A DNA stretch of 64,000 bases from Actinoplanes utahensis (GTDB lineage Bacteria; Actinomycetota; Actinomycetes; Mycobacteriales; Micromonosporaceae), in NCBI RefSeq assembly GCF_016862455.1, contig NZ_BOMZ01000022.1, positions 1 through 64,000 on the forward strand, read 5' to 3'. A program made the translations under genes and the position numbers. Positions 55,589-63,781 of the stretch are shown here, one piece after another (the first letter of the stretch is position 1; every line of letters starts with the position of its first letter). The notes beneath the pieces are model-generated. The model worked only from the letters and a program-made list of their open reading frames with translations, had not been told where the DNA came from and made no database searches.

Positions 55589-56059
55589 TTATCGCGCGGC
55601 CCAGGCGTTCCAGGCGGCGAGCCAGTCGTCCTGAGCCGCGGCGATGGCTTTGATCCTGGCGTAGTCGACCGGGCGCAGACCGCGCTGGCGCAGCCAGGCC
55701 ACCTGGGCGGTCCGGCTCGGCACCCGCGACGCGAGCCCGGTGGTGAACAGCAGCGTCTCGGCGATCGCCCGCTGCCGCAGAACCGGATCGGCACGGAACC
55801 ACTCCGCCTCCCGGTCCAGGCGGGTCAGCTGGTCGAGCATGGTCTGGACGGCACGGCGCGCGTCCTCCTCCGGCTCCTCGGCCAGATCCATCTGCCGGCG
55901 GACCGCGGCCGCCCACAGCTCGCCCCAGGCACGCGGCAGCTGTGGGCGCGAACCACCCTCAGCCCACCACTCGGTGTGCTCCCGGGACGACCGCAACACG
56001 GTTTCCACCAGCAACACGTGCGGCTCACGGTCCGCGGGAGCCGTCTGGTCGGTCCCCAT
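55589..56059 (-). CDS. unknown helical protein
   Basis: 156 residues from ATG 56059 (GGAGG six bases upstream). Mostly helical, Trp/Arg-rich: SSREHTEWWAEGGSRPQLPRAWGELWAAAVRRQMDLAEEPEEDARRAVQTMLDQL, AQVAWLRQRGLRPVDYARIKAIAAAQDDWLAAWNAWAAR. No named domain recognised. It lies 97 bases downstream of egtD on the same strand but has its own ribosome site. Confidence 0.7.
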   Translation of the reverse strand: MGTDQTAPADREPHVLLVETVLRSSREHTEWWAEGGSRPQLPRAWGELWAAAVRRQMDLAEEPEEDARRAVQTMLDQLTRLDREAEWFRADPVLRQRAIAETLLFTTGLASRVPSRTAQVAWLRQRGLRPVDYARIKAIAAAQDDWLAAWNAWAAR

Positions 56060-56155
56060 GCGGCACCTCCGTCGGTCGACGCCTCGCACCGCAAGAAAAG
56101 CACGAAACGTCAACCATCTACCCGTCGTGGGCCGCGGTGACGCAGCCGGACCCGA

Positions 56156-57115
56156 TCAGGCGGCCTCGGCGAGGGTGACCGCGAAGCGGTCCGCGGGGTC
56201 GGTCCACCAGTGGCGGGCGGTGAAACCGGCGGCGCTCAGCTCGGCGGCGAGGGCGGGGCGGCGGAACTTGGCGGAGATCTCGGTGCGCAGTTCGGAGCCT
56301 TGCGGAAAGTGCAGGTCAAGGCCCGGGTCGGGGATGCGGACCCGCTGGTCCCGGAGGGAGCGCAGGCGCATCTCGATCCATTCGTCGTCCGGGTTCCAGA
56401 GAGCGACGTGCCGGAACGCGGACGGGTCGAAGTCGGCGCCCAGCTCGCGGTTGATCACGTGCAGGACGTTGCGGTTGAACTCGGCGGTCACACCGGCGGC
56501 GTCGTCGTAGGCGGGCACCAGCACGGCCGGGTCGGTGACCAGGGCGGCGCCGAGCAGCAGCCATTCGCCCTCGTGCAGGACGTCGCGCAGAGCGGTGAGG
56601 AAGGCGGCGCGCTCGGCCGGGACCAGGTTGCCGAGGGTGCCGCCGAGGAACGCCACCACCCGGCTGTCGCCGTCGGGCAGGTGGTGCAGATGGCGGGTCA
56701 TGTCGCCGACGACGCCGTGCACGCTGAGGCCGGGATAGGCCCCGGTCAGCGCGGTCACGGCGGCGGCCAGCGCGGACTCGGAGACGTCGAGGGGGACGAA
56801 CGCGCCGAGCGTGCCCGCGGCGACCATCGCGTCGAGCAGCAGGCGGGTCTTCTCCGACGAGCCGGAACCCAGCTCGATCAGGGTCTTCGCCTCGGTGATC
56901 CGGGCGATCTCGGGGGCGTGCTGTTCGAGCAGAGCACGTTCGGTACGAGTCGGGTAGTACTCCGGCAGCCGGGTGATCTCCTCGAACAGTTCGCTGCCAC
57001 GGGCGTCGTAGAACCATTTCGGCGGCAGCCACCGCGGGTCCGCGGTCAGCCCGGCACGCACGTCCGCGCGCAGGTTCCGGGCCAGGTCGTCCTCGTCGAG
57101 GTGCTTCTCCAGCAT
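56156..57115 (-). CDS. egtD: L-histidine N-alpha-trimethyltransferase
   Basis: 319 residues from ATG 57115. Methylates histidine three times with SAM to hercynine, the first step of ergothioneine synthesis. WLPPKWFYDARGSELFEEITRLPEYYPTRTE, SAM loop LIELGSGSSEKTR, FLGGTLGNL and the substrate-side VTAEFNRNVLHVINRELGADFD are EgtD hallmarks. It is the last gene of the operon, 14 bases after egtC. Confidence 0.95.
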   Translation of the reverse strand: MLEKHLDEDDLARNLRADVRAGLTADPRWLPPKWFYDARGSELFEEITRLPEYYPTRTERALLEQHAPEIARITEAKTLIELGSGSSEKTRLLLDAMVAAGTLGAFVPLDVSESALAAAVTALTGAYPGLSVHGVVGDMTRHLHHLPDGDSRVVAFLGGTLGNLVPAERAAFLTALRDVLHEGEWLLLGAALVTDPAVLVPAYDDAAGVTAEFNRNVLHVINRELGADFDPSAFRHVALWNPDDEWIEMRLRSLRDQRVRIPDPGLDLHFPQGSELRTEISAKFRRPALAAELSAAGFTARHWWTDPADRFAVTLAEAA

Positions 57116-57129
57116 GGTCGGGACACCTT

Positions 57130-57873
57130 TCAGGTAAGCGGGACGATCTCCGCCTCGGTGGCGGTGGCGACGACCAGGCTGCCGTCGGGGACGGAACGCC
57201 AGGCCGGTCCGGGATCGAGGGGTTCGGAGCTGATCAGCGTCGCGTCGCGGCCGGACCGCAGCGACAGCGCGTGACCGAGGGTGGTGGCGATGAGCCGGGT
57301 TCCGTCGGTGAGCAGCAGGTTCAGCCGGGAGCCGGGCGCGGCGGCGGCGACCTCGGTGACGACGGCGGCGACCGCCTTGGCCGGGGGTTCCCCGGCGCGG
57401 AGCCGGTCGCGGACCAGCGCCCACAGCAGCGCCGCATCGGTCGGCGCGTCGAGCGTGAGCAGGTCCTCGACCGGCAGGCCGCGGGCGAGCGCGGCGACCG
57501 ACGACGGCCAGCCGCGCACCACGCCGTTGTGGCTGAACAGCCAGCGGCCGTCGGTGAACGGCGCCGCCGCGGTCTCGGTCACCGGCATCCCGACGGTGGC
57601 GGAACGGACCGCGGCGAGGACCGCGCCGGAGGAGGTGGCGGCCGCCAGGCCGGGCAGGGCGGCATCCGACCAGATCGGCATCGCACTGCGGTAACGCACC
57701 GGTCCGGCGGCGCCCGGCGGCCACCAGCCGAGGCCGAAGCCGTCGGCGTTGACGGTGCCGCCACCACGCATGTCCCGGGGCGCCCACGCCTGCGTCGCCA
57801 GCGCGTGCGGCGGATCCAGGAGAAGATCTCTCAGGGGTACGGGTGGACCGAGGTACCCCAGGTGGCGGCACAT
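57130..57873 (-). CDS. egtC: gamma-glutamyl-hercynylcysteine sulfoxide hydrolase
   Basis: 247 residues. Ntn class-II amidotransferase with Cys2 as nucleophile (MCRHLGYLGPPV), then NADGFGLGWW and LFSHNGVVRG. It removes glutamate from the gamma-Glu-Cys hercynyl intermediate. ATG at 57873 shares a base with the egtB stop (TGATG). Confidence 0.93.
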   Translation of the reverse strand: MCRHLGYLGPPVPLRDLLLDPPHALATQAWAPRDMRGGGTVNADGFGLGWWPPGAAGPVRYRSAMPIWSDAALPGLAAATSSGAVLAAVRSATVGMPVTETAAAPFTDGRWLFSHNGVVRGWPSSVAALARGLPVEDLLTLDAPTDAALLWALVRDRLRAGEPPAKAVAAVVTEVAAAAPGSRLNLLLTDGTRLIATTLGHALSLRSGRDATLISSEPLDPGPAWRSVPDGSLVVATATEAEIVPLT

Positions 57874-59171
57874 CAGACGTGGTCCCGGGCGCAGCGGAAG
57901 CCGCTGAAGATCTGCCGCCGGATCGGGTGGTCCCAGTTGCGGAAGGTGCCCCGGCAGGCGGCCGCGTCGGTGCCGAACGACCCGCCGCGCAGAACCTTGT
58001 AGTCGCCGCCGTGGAAGACCTCCGAGTACTCCGGGTACGGGAACGCGCGGAACCCGGGATAGGGCTCGAACCCGGACGACACCCACTCCCACACGTCGCC
58101 GATCAACTGGTGCACGCCCAGCGGGGAGGCGCCCGCCGGGTAGGCGCCGACCGGTGCCGGGGACAGGTGCCGCTGGCCCAGGTTGGCGTGGGCGGGGCCG
58201 GGCGGGTCGTCGCCCCATGGGTAGCGGCGGGACCGTCCGGTCGCCGGGTCGAACCGGGCCGCCTTCTCCCATTCGGCCTCGGTCGGCAGGCGCTTCCCGG
58301 CCCAGGCGGCGTAGGCCTCGGCCTCGAAGTAGCACACGTGCACGACCGGCTCCTCCATCGGCACCGGCTCGACGTGGCCGAACCGGCGGCGCAGCCAGCC
58401 GTCGCGGTCCCGGATCCAGTGCAGTGGGGCCGCCAGGCCGGCCTTCTGCCGGTGCGCCCAGCCGCGCTCACTCCACCAGCGGGGATCGTCGTAGCCGCCG
58501 GCGTCGATGAACGCCGCGTACTGTCCGTTCGTCGTCGGCGCGGCGTCGATCCAGAACGCGCCGAGGTCCACGGTGTGGGCCGGCCGTTCGTTGTCGAGGG
58601 CCCAGGGCTCGGTGTCCGTGCCCATGACGAATCCGCCCGCGTCGATGAAGATCTCTCCGCGTACGGCGTTCGCCGCGGCCGGTGGCGGGGGCGCGGTCAG
58701 CACCGGTGAACCGGTCCGCAACTGGTGCGTCGCCAGCATCGTCTCGTCGTGCTGCTGCTCGTGCTGGACGATCATGCCGAAGGCGAACCCGCCGTCCAGC
58801 AACCGCGCGCCCGGATCGAACCGCACCCGGTCCAGCACGTCGAGGGCCTTGTCCCGTACCCGCGCCACATAGGCCCGCGCCTCGAGGGGGTCGAGCAGCG
58901 GCAACGCCGGCCGGTCCCGCCGGGCGTGCTTGAACGCGTCGTACAGCTCGTCGATGTCCTGCCGGACCGGGTCGCGGCCGCCCACGTCCCGGACCAGCCA
59001 CAACTCCTCCTGGTTGCCGACATGCGCCAGATCCCAGACCAGCGGGGACATCAGCGGCGAGTGCTGGCGGGTCAGATCGTCGTCGTCGACGGCCTCGGTC
59101 AGCAGCGCCGTTCGCGCCCGCGTCCGCTCCAGCTCAGCGGCGATGGTCAGCCGCAGATCCTCGGTCGTCAT
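57873..59171 (-). CDS. egtB: hercynine oxygenase (gamma-glutamyl-cysteine type)
   Basis: 432 residues from ATG 59171. DinB-like N-terminal domain with the iron site HEQQHDE (HX3HXE) and another His in LVWDLAHVGNQEE; C-terminal formylglycine-enzyme-like domain (DAGGFVMGTDTEPWALDNERPAH, GKRLPTEAEWEKAARFD, GDVWEWVSSGF, LRGGSF, FRNWDHPIRRQIFSGFRCARD). It joins gamma-Glu-Cys to hercynine with O2 as a sulfoxide. Its start overlaps the end of the micro-ORF (ATGA). Confidence 0.95.
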   Translation of the reverse strand: MTTEDLRLTIAAELERTRARTALLTEAVDDDDLTRQHSPLMSPLVWDLAHVGNQEELWLVRDVGGRDPVRQDIDELYDAFKHARRDRPALPLLDPLEARAYVARVRDKALDVLDRVRFDPGARLLDGGFAFGMIVQHEQQHDETMLATHQLRTGSPVLTAPPPPAAANAVRGEIFIDAGGFVMGTDTEPWALDNERPAHTVDLGAFWIDAAPTTNGQYAAFIDAGGYDDPRWWSERGWAHRQKAGLAAPLHWIRDRDGWLRRRFGHVEPVPMEEPVVHVCYFEAEAYAAWAGKRLPTEAEWEKAARFDPATGRSRRYPWGDDPPGPAHANLGQRHLSPAPVGAYPAGASPLGVHQLIGDVWEWVSSGFEPYPGFRAFPYPEYSEVFHGGDYKVLRGGSFGTDAAACRGTFRNWDHPIRRQIFSGFRCARDHV

Positions 59172-59215
59172 GCGGTGCCACCCACGGGCAGTCGCAGATT
59201 GGTGCAGTCGGTCAT
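59168..59215 (-). CDS. 15-codon micro-ORF joining egtA and egtB
   Basis: ATG at 59215 overlaps the egtA stop (TGA 59214-59212) and its TGA (59170-59168) overlaps the egtB ATG (59171-59169), both as ATGA. The peptide is MTDCTNLRLPVGGTA, with one Cys. It fills the 40-bp gap between egtA and egtB completely. Whether it acts as a peptide or only couples translation cannot be told; it may simply be the reason the two genes are not directly overlapped. Confidence 0.6.
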   Translation of the reverse strand: MTDCTNLRLPVGGTA

Positions 59216-60498
59216 GCGGGGATTCCCAATCCTCGTCCGGAGATCGCTCGGTGCAGGCGGCGGGAGACGATGTCGGCGACGTGGTCGCGGACATCGGCCG
59301 GCAGCCCGGTGGCGTTCAGGTTTCGGCAGGCCAGGTCGGCGAGACCGGCCGCGGCCTCGCGCACCCGACGGTCGGCCAGGCCGAGCCGGGCCGCGGCACG
59401 CCAGCGGCCGTCCGCCGGAGCGGCCAGGCCGCGGGCCAGGTCGGTGAGGTCGTCCCGGGCGAGGAGCGCGACCAGCACCGCGGCCGGGGCGATCCACTCC
59501 CCGCCCGGCTGGGTGTCGAGGTAGCGGACCTCCAGATAGCCGCGCGGCCGGACCGGCGGGAACAGCGTCCCGAGGTGATAGTCCAGGTCGGCGACCGTGG
59601 GCGGCCGGTTGACCGGTTCGGTGAGCAGCGGCGGCCGCTTCCGGCGCGGGCCGATCCGGCGGGTGGCGACCCGCCCGGTCCCGGCGTGGGTGGCCTCGAT
59701 GCCGCCGGCCTCGATCCAGTCGGTCATGGTCACATCGGGCGGGACGTCCCATCGGCCGCCGTCCCGCCGGACGCACAGCAGCGGGGCGCGCATCGCGTAC
59801 TCCGCCCAGGCGGTGGCGGGATCGCCGAGGGTCAGGGCCGGGCCGCTGCGGCGGGAGTCGATGCCGTACCAGGTGGCCATCCGGGCCGAGGCCCAGCCGT
59901 CGCGCGGGGAGTTGGCGAACAGGGCCAGCAGCGCCGGGCCGATCTCGTGCAGGGCCGCCCAGCGGGCCGGGATCTGATCGGCCGTCCCTGCGTCGAGGCA
60001 GATCTGCAGGCCGGCGGTGGAACCCATCATGGTCCGCCCGGCCTGGTCGAAGGCCCGTTCCATGGCCGCGTACCGCGGGCTGTCGAGGAGGCGGCGCGGC
60101 TCACGCCATCGGTCGAGGCCGTGGTCGCCGAGCACGATGCCGTCGGCGGCGAGCAGCCCGGTGAGCGTCGCGTGGTCGGCGGTGACGGCGGCGTGCAGGT
60201 CGGCCAGGGAGCCGGCCGGGGCCGAGGAGATCTCGATCTGGCCGCCGGGTTCGACGGTGACGGCGCCGCCGGCGGGCAGCGGCACGGGCTCCGGGTTGCC
60301 GAGGGTGGCGGGCGTGTGCTCGCCGAGTGCCCCGGCCAGGTCGCCGATCCGCAGGTACGCGGTGGGGTCGGCGGCGTGGTGCGTGGTCCATTCCAGTTCG
60401 GCGCCCACCTGCCGCGGTGGGCCGGTCTTGAAGCAGATGCCGGTTATGTGCTCGATCGCCTCGGCGGTCCTCCGGAGGACCCGGTCAGCCGAACCCAA
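59212..60498 (-). CDS. egtA: glutamate-cysteine ligase EgtA
   Basis: 428 residues from TTG 60498, chosen because AAAGGAGG lies just before it; the longer GTG start at 60516 has that Shine-Dalgarno inside the coding part and none of its own. It makes gamma-glutamylcysteine with ATP (GCS2 family): PRQVGAELEWT, VTVEPGGQIEISSAP, GLDRWREPRRLL, MGSTAGLQICLDAG and YLEVRYLDTQPGGEWIAPAAV. First gene of the operon, followed by egtB, egtC, egtD. Confidence 0.92.
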   Translation of the reverse strand: MGSADRVLRRTAEAIEHITGICFKTGPPRQVGAELEWTTHHAADPTAYLRIGDLAGALGEHTPATLGNPEPVPLPAGGAVTVEPGGQIEISSAPAGSLADLHAAVTADHATLTGLLAADGIVLGDHGLDRWREPRRLLDSPRYAAMERAFDQAGRTMMGSTAGLQICLDAGTADQIPARWAALHEIGPALLALFANSPRDGWASARMATWYGIDSRRSGPALTLGDPATAWAEYAMRAPLLCVRRDGGRWDVPPDVTMTDWIEAGGIEATHAGTGRVATRRIGPRRKRPPLLTEPVNRPPTVADLDYHLGTLFPPVRPRGYLEVRYLDTQPGGEWIAPAAVLVALLARDDLTDLARGLAAPADGRWRAAARLGLADRRVREAAAGLADLACRNLNATGLPADVRDHVADIVSRRLHRAISGRGLGIPA

Positions 60499-60615
60499 TG
60501 CTCCTCCTTTGATCACTATGTGTGATCTACAGACTTCTCTGGGTGTCGTCCTTTGAGGACCTTACCCGGATAATGATGAATACGCCTCCCACGGGCCGGG
60601 GTCGAGATGATGAAA

Positions 60616-60653
60616 GTTCCGGAACCGTGACGGGGTGCCGGAACCGGTTCCGG
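60616..60653 (+). promoter_or_regulatory. two operator-like dyads before the GH3 gene
   Basis: GTTCCGGAAC at 60616-60625 and the longer CCGGAACCGGTTCCGG at 60638-60653, both perfect palindromes 50-87 bases before the ATG. They resemble the palindromic operators of LacI-type glucosidase repressors. A GATAAT-like -10 and TGAATA lie upstream near 60568-60582. No regulator gene is adjacent. Confidence 0.5.
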
Positions 60654-60702
60654 ACTGAAAGACTTCCAGCGTTCGTGTTCGGCAGACCGTTCGGAGAGAC
60701 GC

Positions 60703-62943
60703 ATGCCATTGCCATATCAGGACTCCACTCTCGGCGTGAGTGAGCGCGTGGAGGATCTGCTGGGCCGGATGACGCTGCCCGAGAAGGTCGGCCAGATGCT
60801 CCAGCTCGACGCCCGCCAGGATCTCTCGGAGATCGTTCTGGAGAGGCTCGCCGGTTCCATCCTGCACACCTCGCCGGCCAAGCTGGTCGAGGCCGCCGAG
60901 CTGGTCAGCCGGACCCGCCTGCGGATCCCGCTGATCACCGCCGAGGACTGCATCCACGGTCACGGCTTCTGGCCCGGCGCCACGGTCTTCCCCACCCAGC
61001 TCGCGATGGCCGCCACCTGGGACGCCACGCTGGTCGAGCGGGTCGGCCGGGCCACCGCGACCGAGGCCGCCGCCACCGGCGTGCACTGGACCTTCTCACC
61101 GGTCCTCTGCATCAGCCGTGACCTGCGCTGGGGCCGGGTCGACGAGACGTTCGGCGAGGACCCGTTCCTGATCGGCGAGCTCGGTGCCGCGATGATCCGC
61201 GGTTACCAGGGCGAGGGCCTCACCGACCCGACCGCGGTCCTGGCCACCGCCAAGCACTTCGCCGGCTACTCCGAGACGCAGGGCGGCCGCGACGCCAGCG
61301 AGGCCGACATCAGCCGCCGCAAGTTGCGGTCCTGGTTCCTGCCGCCGTTCGAGCGGGCCGCCGCCGAGGGCTGCCGGGTGTTCATGCTCGGCTACCAGTC
61401 GATGGACGGGGTGCCGATCACCGCGAACAAGTGGCTGCTCAACGACGTGCTCAAGGGCGAGTGGGGCTTCACCGGCACGCTCGTCACCGACTGGGACAAC
61501 GTCGGCCGGATGGTCTGGGAACAGAAGGTCTGCGCCGACCACGCGGAGGCGGCGACGGTCGCGGTCCGCGCCGGCAACGACGTGATCATGACGACCCCGG
61601 CCTTCTTCGAGGGCGCTCAGGAGGCGGTCCGCCGCGGGTCGCTGCGGGTCGAGGAGATCGACGCGGCGGTACGGCGGATCCTGCGCCTGAAGTTCGAACT
61701 CGGCCTCTTCGAGAACCCGCGCACCCCCGACAGCGCCCGCCAGCGGGAGGTGATCGGTTGCTCCGCGCACACCTCGCTGAACCTGGAGGTGGCCCGCCGC
61801 TCCCTGGTCCTGCTCCGCAACGACGGCGTCCTGCCCCTGTCGCCGTCGTCCGGGCCGCGCCGGCTCGCGGTGTTCGGCCCCAACGCCGACGACGTGTCCG
61901 CGCAGCTCGGTGACTGGGCCGGCAACTCCGGCCAGGTCGACTGGATGCCCGACGGCCACCCTCGGGAGCTGACCGTCACCGTGCTCGACGGGCTGCGTGA
62001 GCTGCTGCCCGACGGGTGGGCCCTCGACTTCGACCCGGCCGTCGAGATCGAACGCCGGGCGCCCGACCCGGAGGGCTCGACCTTCCCGGACGGGCAGCCC
62101 CGGCCGCCCGTCTCGATCGGTGTCCCCGCCGAACCGGCGCGGCTCGGCGCGGCCCGCGAACTGGCAGCCGCCGCCGACTACGCGATCGTGGTCGTCGGCG
62201 ACACGGTCAACCTCACCGGGGAAGGCCGCTCCACCGCCACCCTGGAGTTGCAGGGCGGGCAGATCGCGCTGCTCGACACGGTCGCCGCCACCGGCACCCC
62301 GATGATCGTCGTGCTGCTCGACGGGAAACCGCACGCGCTGCCGGAGTCCGCGGTCACGGCGGCGGCCGTCGTACAGGCCTTCAACCCGGGCATGCGCGGC
62401 GGGCAGGCGATCGCGGAACTGCTGTTCGGGCTGATCGAGCCGACCGGGCGGATGCCGATCTCGGCGGCCCGGCACGTGGGGCAGCAGCCGGTCTTCTACA
62501 ACCAGTTGCGGGGACAGCACGGGACGCGGTACGCCGACCTCACCCAGGATCCGCTGTTCGCGTTCGGGGAAGGGCTCAGCTACACGACAGTCGTCTACGA
62601 CGGGCTCAGCGTCGAGGAACCGGAAGTGCCGGCCGACGGGACGATCCGGGCGACCGTGCGGCTCAGCAACACCGGGACCCGGCCGGCGCTGGAGACCGTG
62701 CAGGTCTACGTCAGCGACCTGGTCACCAGCGTCACCTGGGCGGCACGGGAGCTGAAGGCGTACCGGCAGGTGACCGTGCCCGCCGGGGAGAGCCTCACGG
62801 TCCACCTCGACCTGGCGGCCCGGGACTGCTCGCTGGTCGACGCCGACGGCCGCCGGGTCGTCGAGCCGGGCGACTTCGAGCTGCTGGTCGGGCCGAACTC
62901 ACGGCCGTCGTCGCTGCTCTCCGCCAAGTTCCGGATCTCCTGA
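60703..62943 (+). CDS. cytosolic GH3 beta-glucosidase
   Basis: 746 residues, no signal peptide. GH3 domain with KHFAGYSETQGGRDASEADISRRKLR and the nucleophile in LVTDWDNVG; C-terminal sandwich domain and a fibronectin-III-like tail (ALETVQVYVSDLVTSVTWAARELKAYRQVTVPAGE). It cleaves terminal beta-glucose or related sugars; the specificity (beta-glucosidase or beta-xylosidase) is not certain from sequence. GGAGAG precedes ATG 60703. Confidence 0.9.
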   Translation: MPLPYQDSTLGVSERVEDLLGRMTLPEKVGQMLQLDARQDLSEIVLERLAGSILHTSPAKLVEAAELVSRTRLRIPLITAEDCIHGHGFWPGATVFPTQLAMAATWDATLVERVGRATATEAAATGVHWTFSPVLCISRDLRWGRVDETFGEDPFLIGELGAAMIRGYQGEGLTDPTAVLATAKHFAGYSETQGGRDASEADISRRKLRSWFLPPFERAAAEGCRVFMLGYQSMDGVPITANKWLLNDVLKGEWGFTGTLVTDWDNVGRMVWEQKVCADHAEAATVAVRAGNDVIMTTPAFFEGAQEAVRRGSLRVEEIDAAVRRILRLKFELGLFENPRTPDSARQREVIGCSAHTSLNLEVARRSLVLLRNDGVLPLSPSSGPRRLAVFGPNADDVSAQLGDWAGNSGQVDWMPDGHPRELTVTVLDGLRELLPDGWALDFDPAVEIERRAPDPEGSTFPDGQPRPPVSIGVPAEPARLGAARELAAAADYAIVVVGDTVNLTGEGRSTATLELQGGQIALLDTVAATGTPMIVVLLDGKPHALPESAVTAAAVVQAFNPGMRGGQAIAELLFGLIEPTGRMPISAARHVGQQPVFYNQLRGQHGTRYADLTQDPLFAFGEGLSYTTVVYDGLSVEEPEVPADGTIRATVRLSNTGTRPALETVQVYVSDLVTSVTWAARELKAYRQVTVPAGESLTVHLDLAARDCSLVDADGRRVVEPGDFELLVGPNSRPSSLLSAKFRIS

Positions 62944-62952
62944 CCCGGGCTG

Positions 62953-63055
62953 CTCAGGCCGGGGCGCAGGCGGCTCAGAGCCGGGCGCGGGCTGCTCAGG
63001 GCCGGGGCGCGGGCTGCTCAGGGCCGGGGCGCGGGCTGCTCAGGGCCGGGGGACC
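62953..63055. repeat. 21-22-bp tandem repeat at the HxlR gene end
   Basis: Units start at 62953, 62974, 62995, 63017 and 63039 (spacing 21, 21, 22, 22) with the form CTCAGGGCCGGGGCGCGGGC and TG. The copies at 62995 and 63017 are identical. The copy at 63039 contains the HxlR stop (complement of tca 63040-63042); earlier copies carry the same TGA. Confidence 0.9.
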
Positions 63056-63714
63056 GCGGCGAACGCGAACTGCTTGAACCACGCGGGCAGGGCGCGGCGC
63101 AACTCCTCCGGGCCCTGGAACGCCAGCTCCCCGGACCGCAGCCCGGACGCCCAGGTGCGCTCCCCGCGCCACACGTCGGTCAGGCACCGCAGATCCGCGG
63201 TGACCAGCACGTCCACATCGTGACCGGGGTCGACGTCACAGACGTCGGCCTCGCTCGGTGTGATCACCAGCCACCAGGTCCGGACCCGCGGCGACGCCGC
63301 CGGGAAGAAGAACCGCAGCACGGTACGCCGTCGCGGCACCGCCGCATGATCGACCGACCGGTGCATGTCCCACAGCAGCAGCTTCGGATCCAGATCCCGG
63401 TCACCCAGCTCGGGGATCCAGCGGGCGCCCCACTCGCCGAGCGCGAACACGATCGGCTGAAGCTCCTTCCCCGCCGCGGTCAGCTCGTAGTCCACCTCGG
63501 CGCCGGACTCGCGCCGATCCACCAGGCCCGCCGCGCTCAACTGCTGCAACCGCCGCGACAGCAGCGTCGGCGACATCCGCGGCAGGCCCCGGCGCAGGTC
63601 GTTGAAGCGGCGGCTGCCCGCGATCAGCTCCCGGATGACCAGCAGCGTCCAGCGCTCGTCCAGCAATTCCATCGCCTTCGCCACCGGGCAGAACTGACCG
63701 TAGGACGCTCCCAT
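63040..63714 (-). CDS. HxlR-family transcriptional regulator
   Basis: 224 residues from ATG 63714 (AGGGGAG just before; the upstream in-frame ATG 63738 lies in the operator). N-terminal HxlR winged helix: FCPVAKAMELLDERWTLLVIRELIAGSRRFNDLRRGLPRMSPTLLSRRLQQLSAAGLVDRRE, with Cys17-ish conserved; then a C-terminal SCP2-like sensor domain (VLRFFFPAASPRVRTWWLVITPSEADVCDVDPG...DVLVTADL). It is divergent from the methyltransferase gene at 63782. Confidence 0.9.
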   Translation of the reverse strand: MGASYGQFCPVAKAMELLDERWTLLVIRELIAGSRRFNDLRRGLPRMSPTLLSRRLQQLSAAGLVDRRESGAEVDYELTAAGKELQPIVFALGEWGARWIPELGDRDLDPKLLLWDMHRSVDHAAVPRRRTVLRFFFPAASPRVRTWWLVITPSEADVCDVDPGHDVDVLVTADLRCLTDVWRGERTWASGLRSGELAFQGPEELRRALPAWFKQFAFAAVPRP

Positions 63715-63731
63715 GCCGCTCCCCTCACCGA

Positions 63732-63744
63732 TACACATCGTGTA
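63732..63744. promoter_or_regulatory. HxlR operator candidate
   Basis: TACAC-ATC-GTGTA, a perfect 5-bp dyad in the 67-bp gap between the divergent HxlR and methyltransferase genes. Its place would let one protein bound here control both. Confidence 0.6.
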
Positions 63745-63781
63745 CTAGGCCGGGCCACCAGGGCTCCCTACCGTCGGTGAC

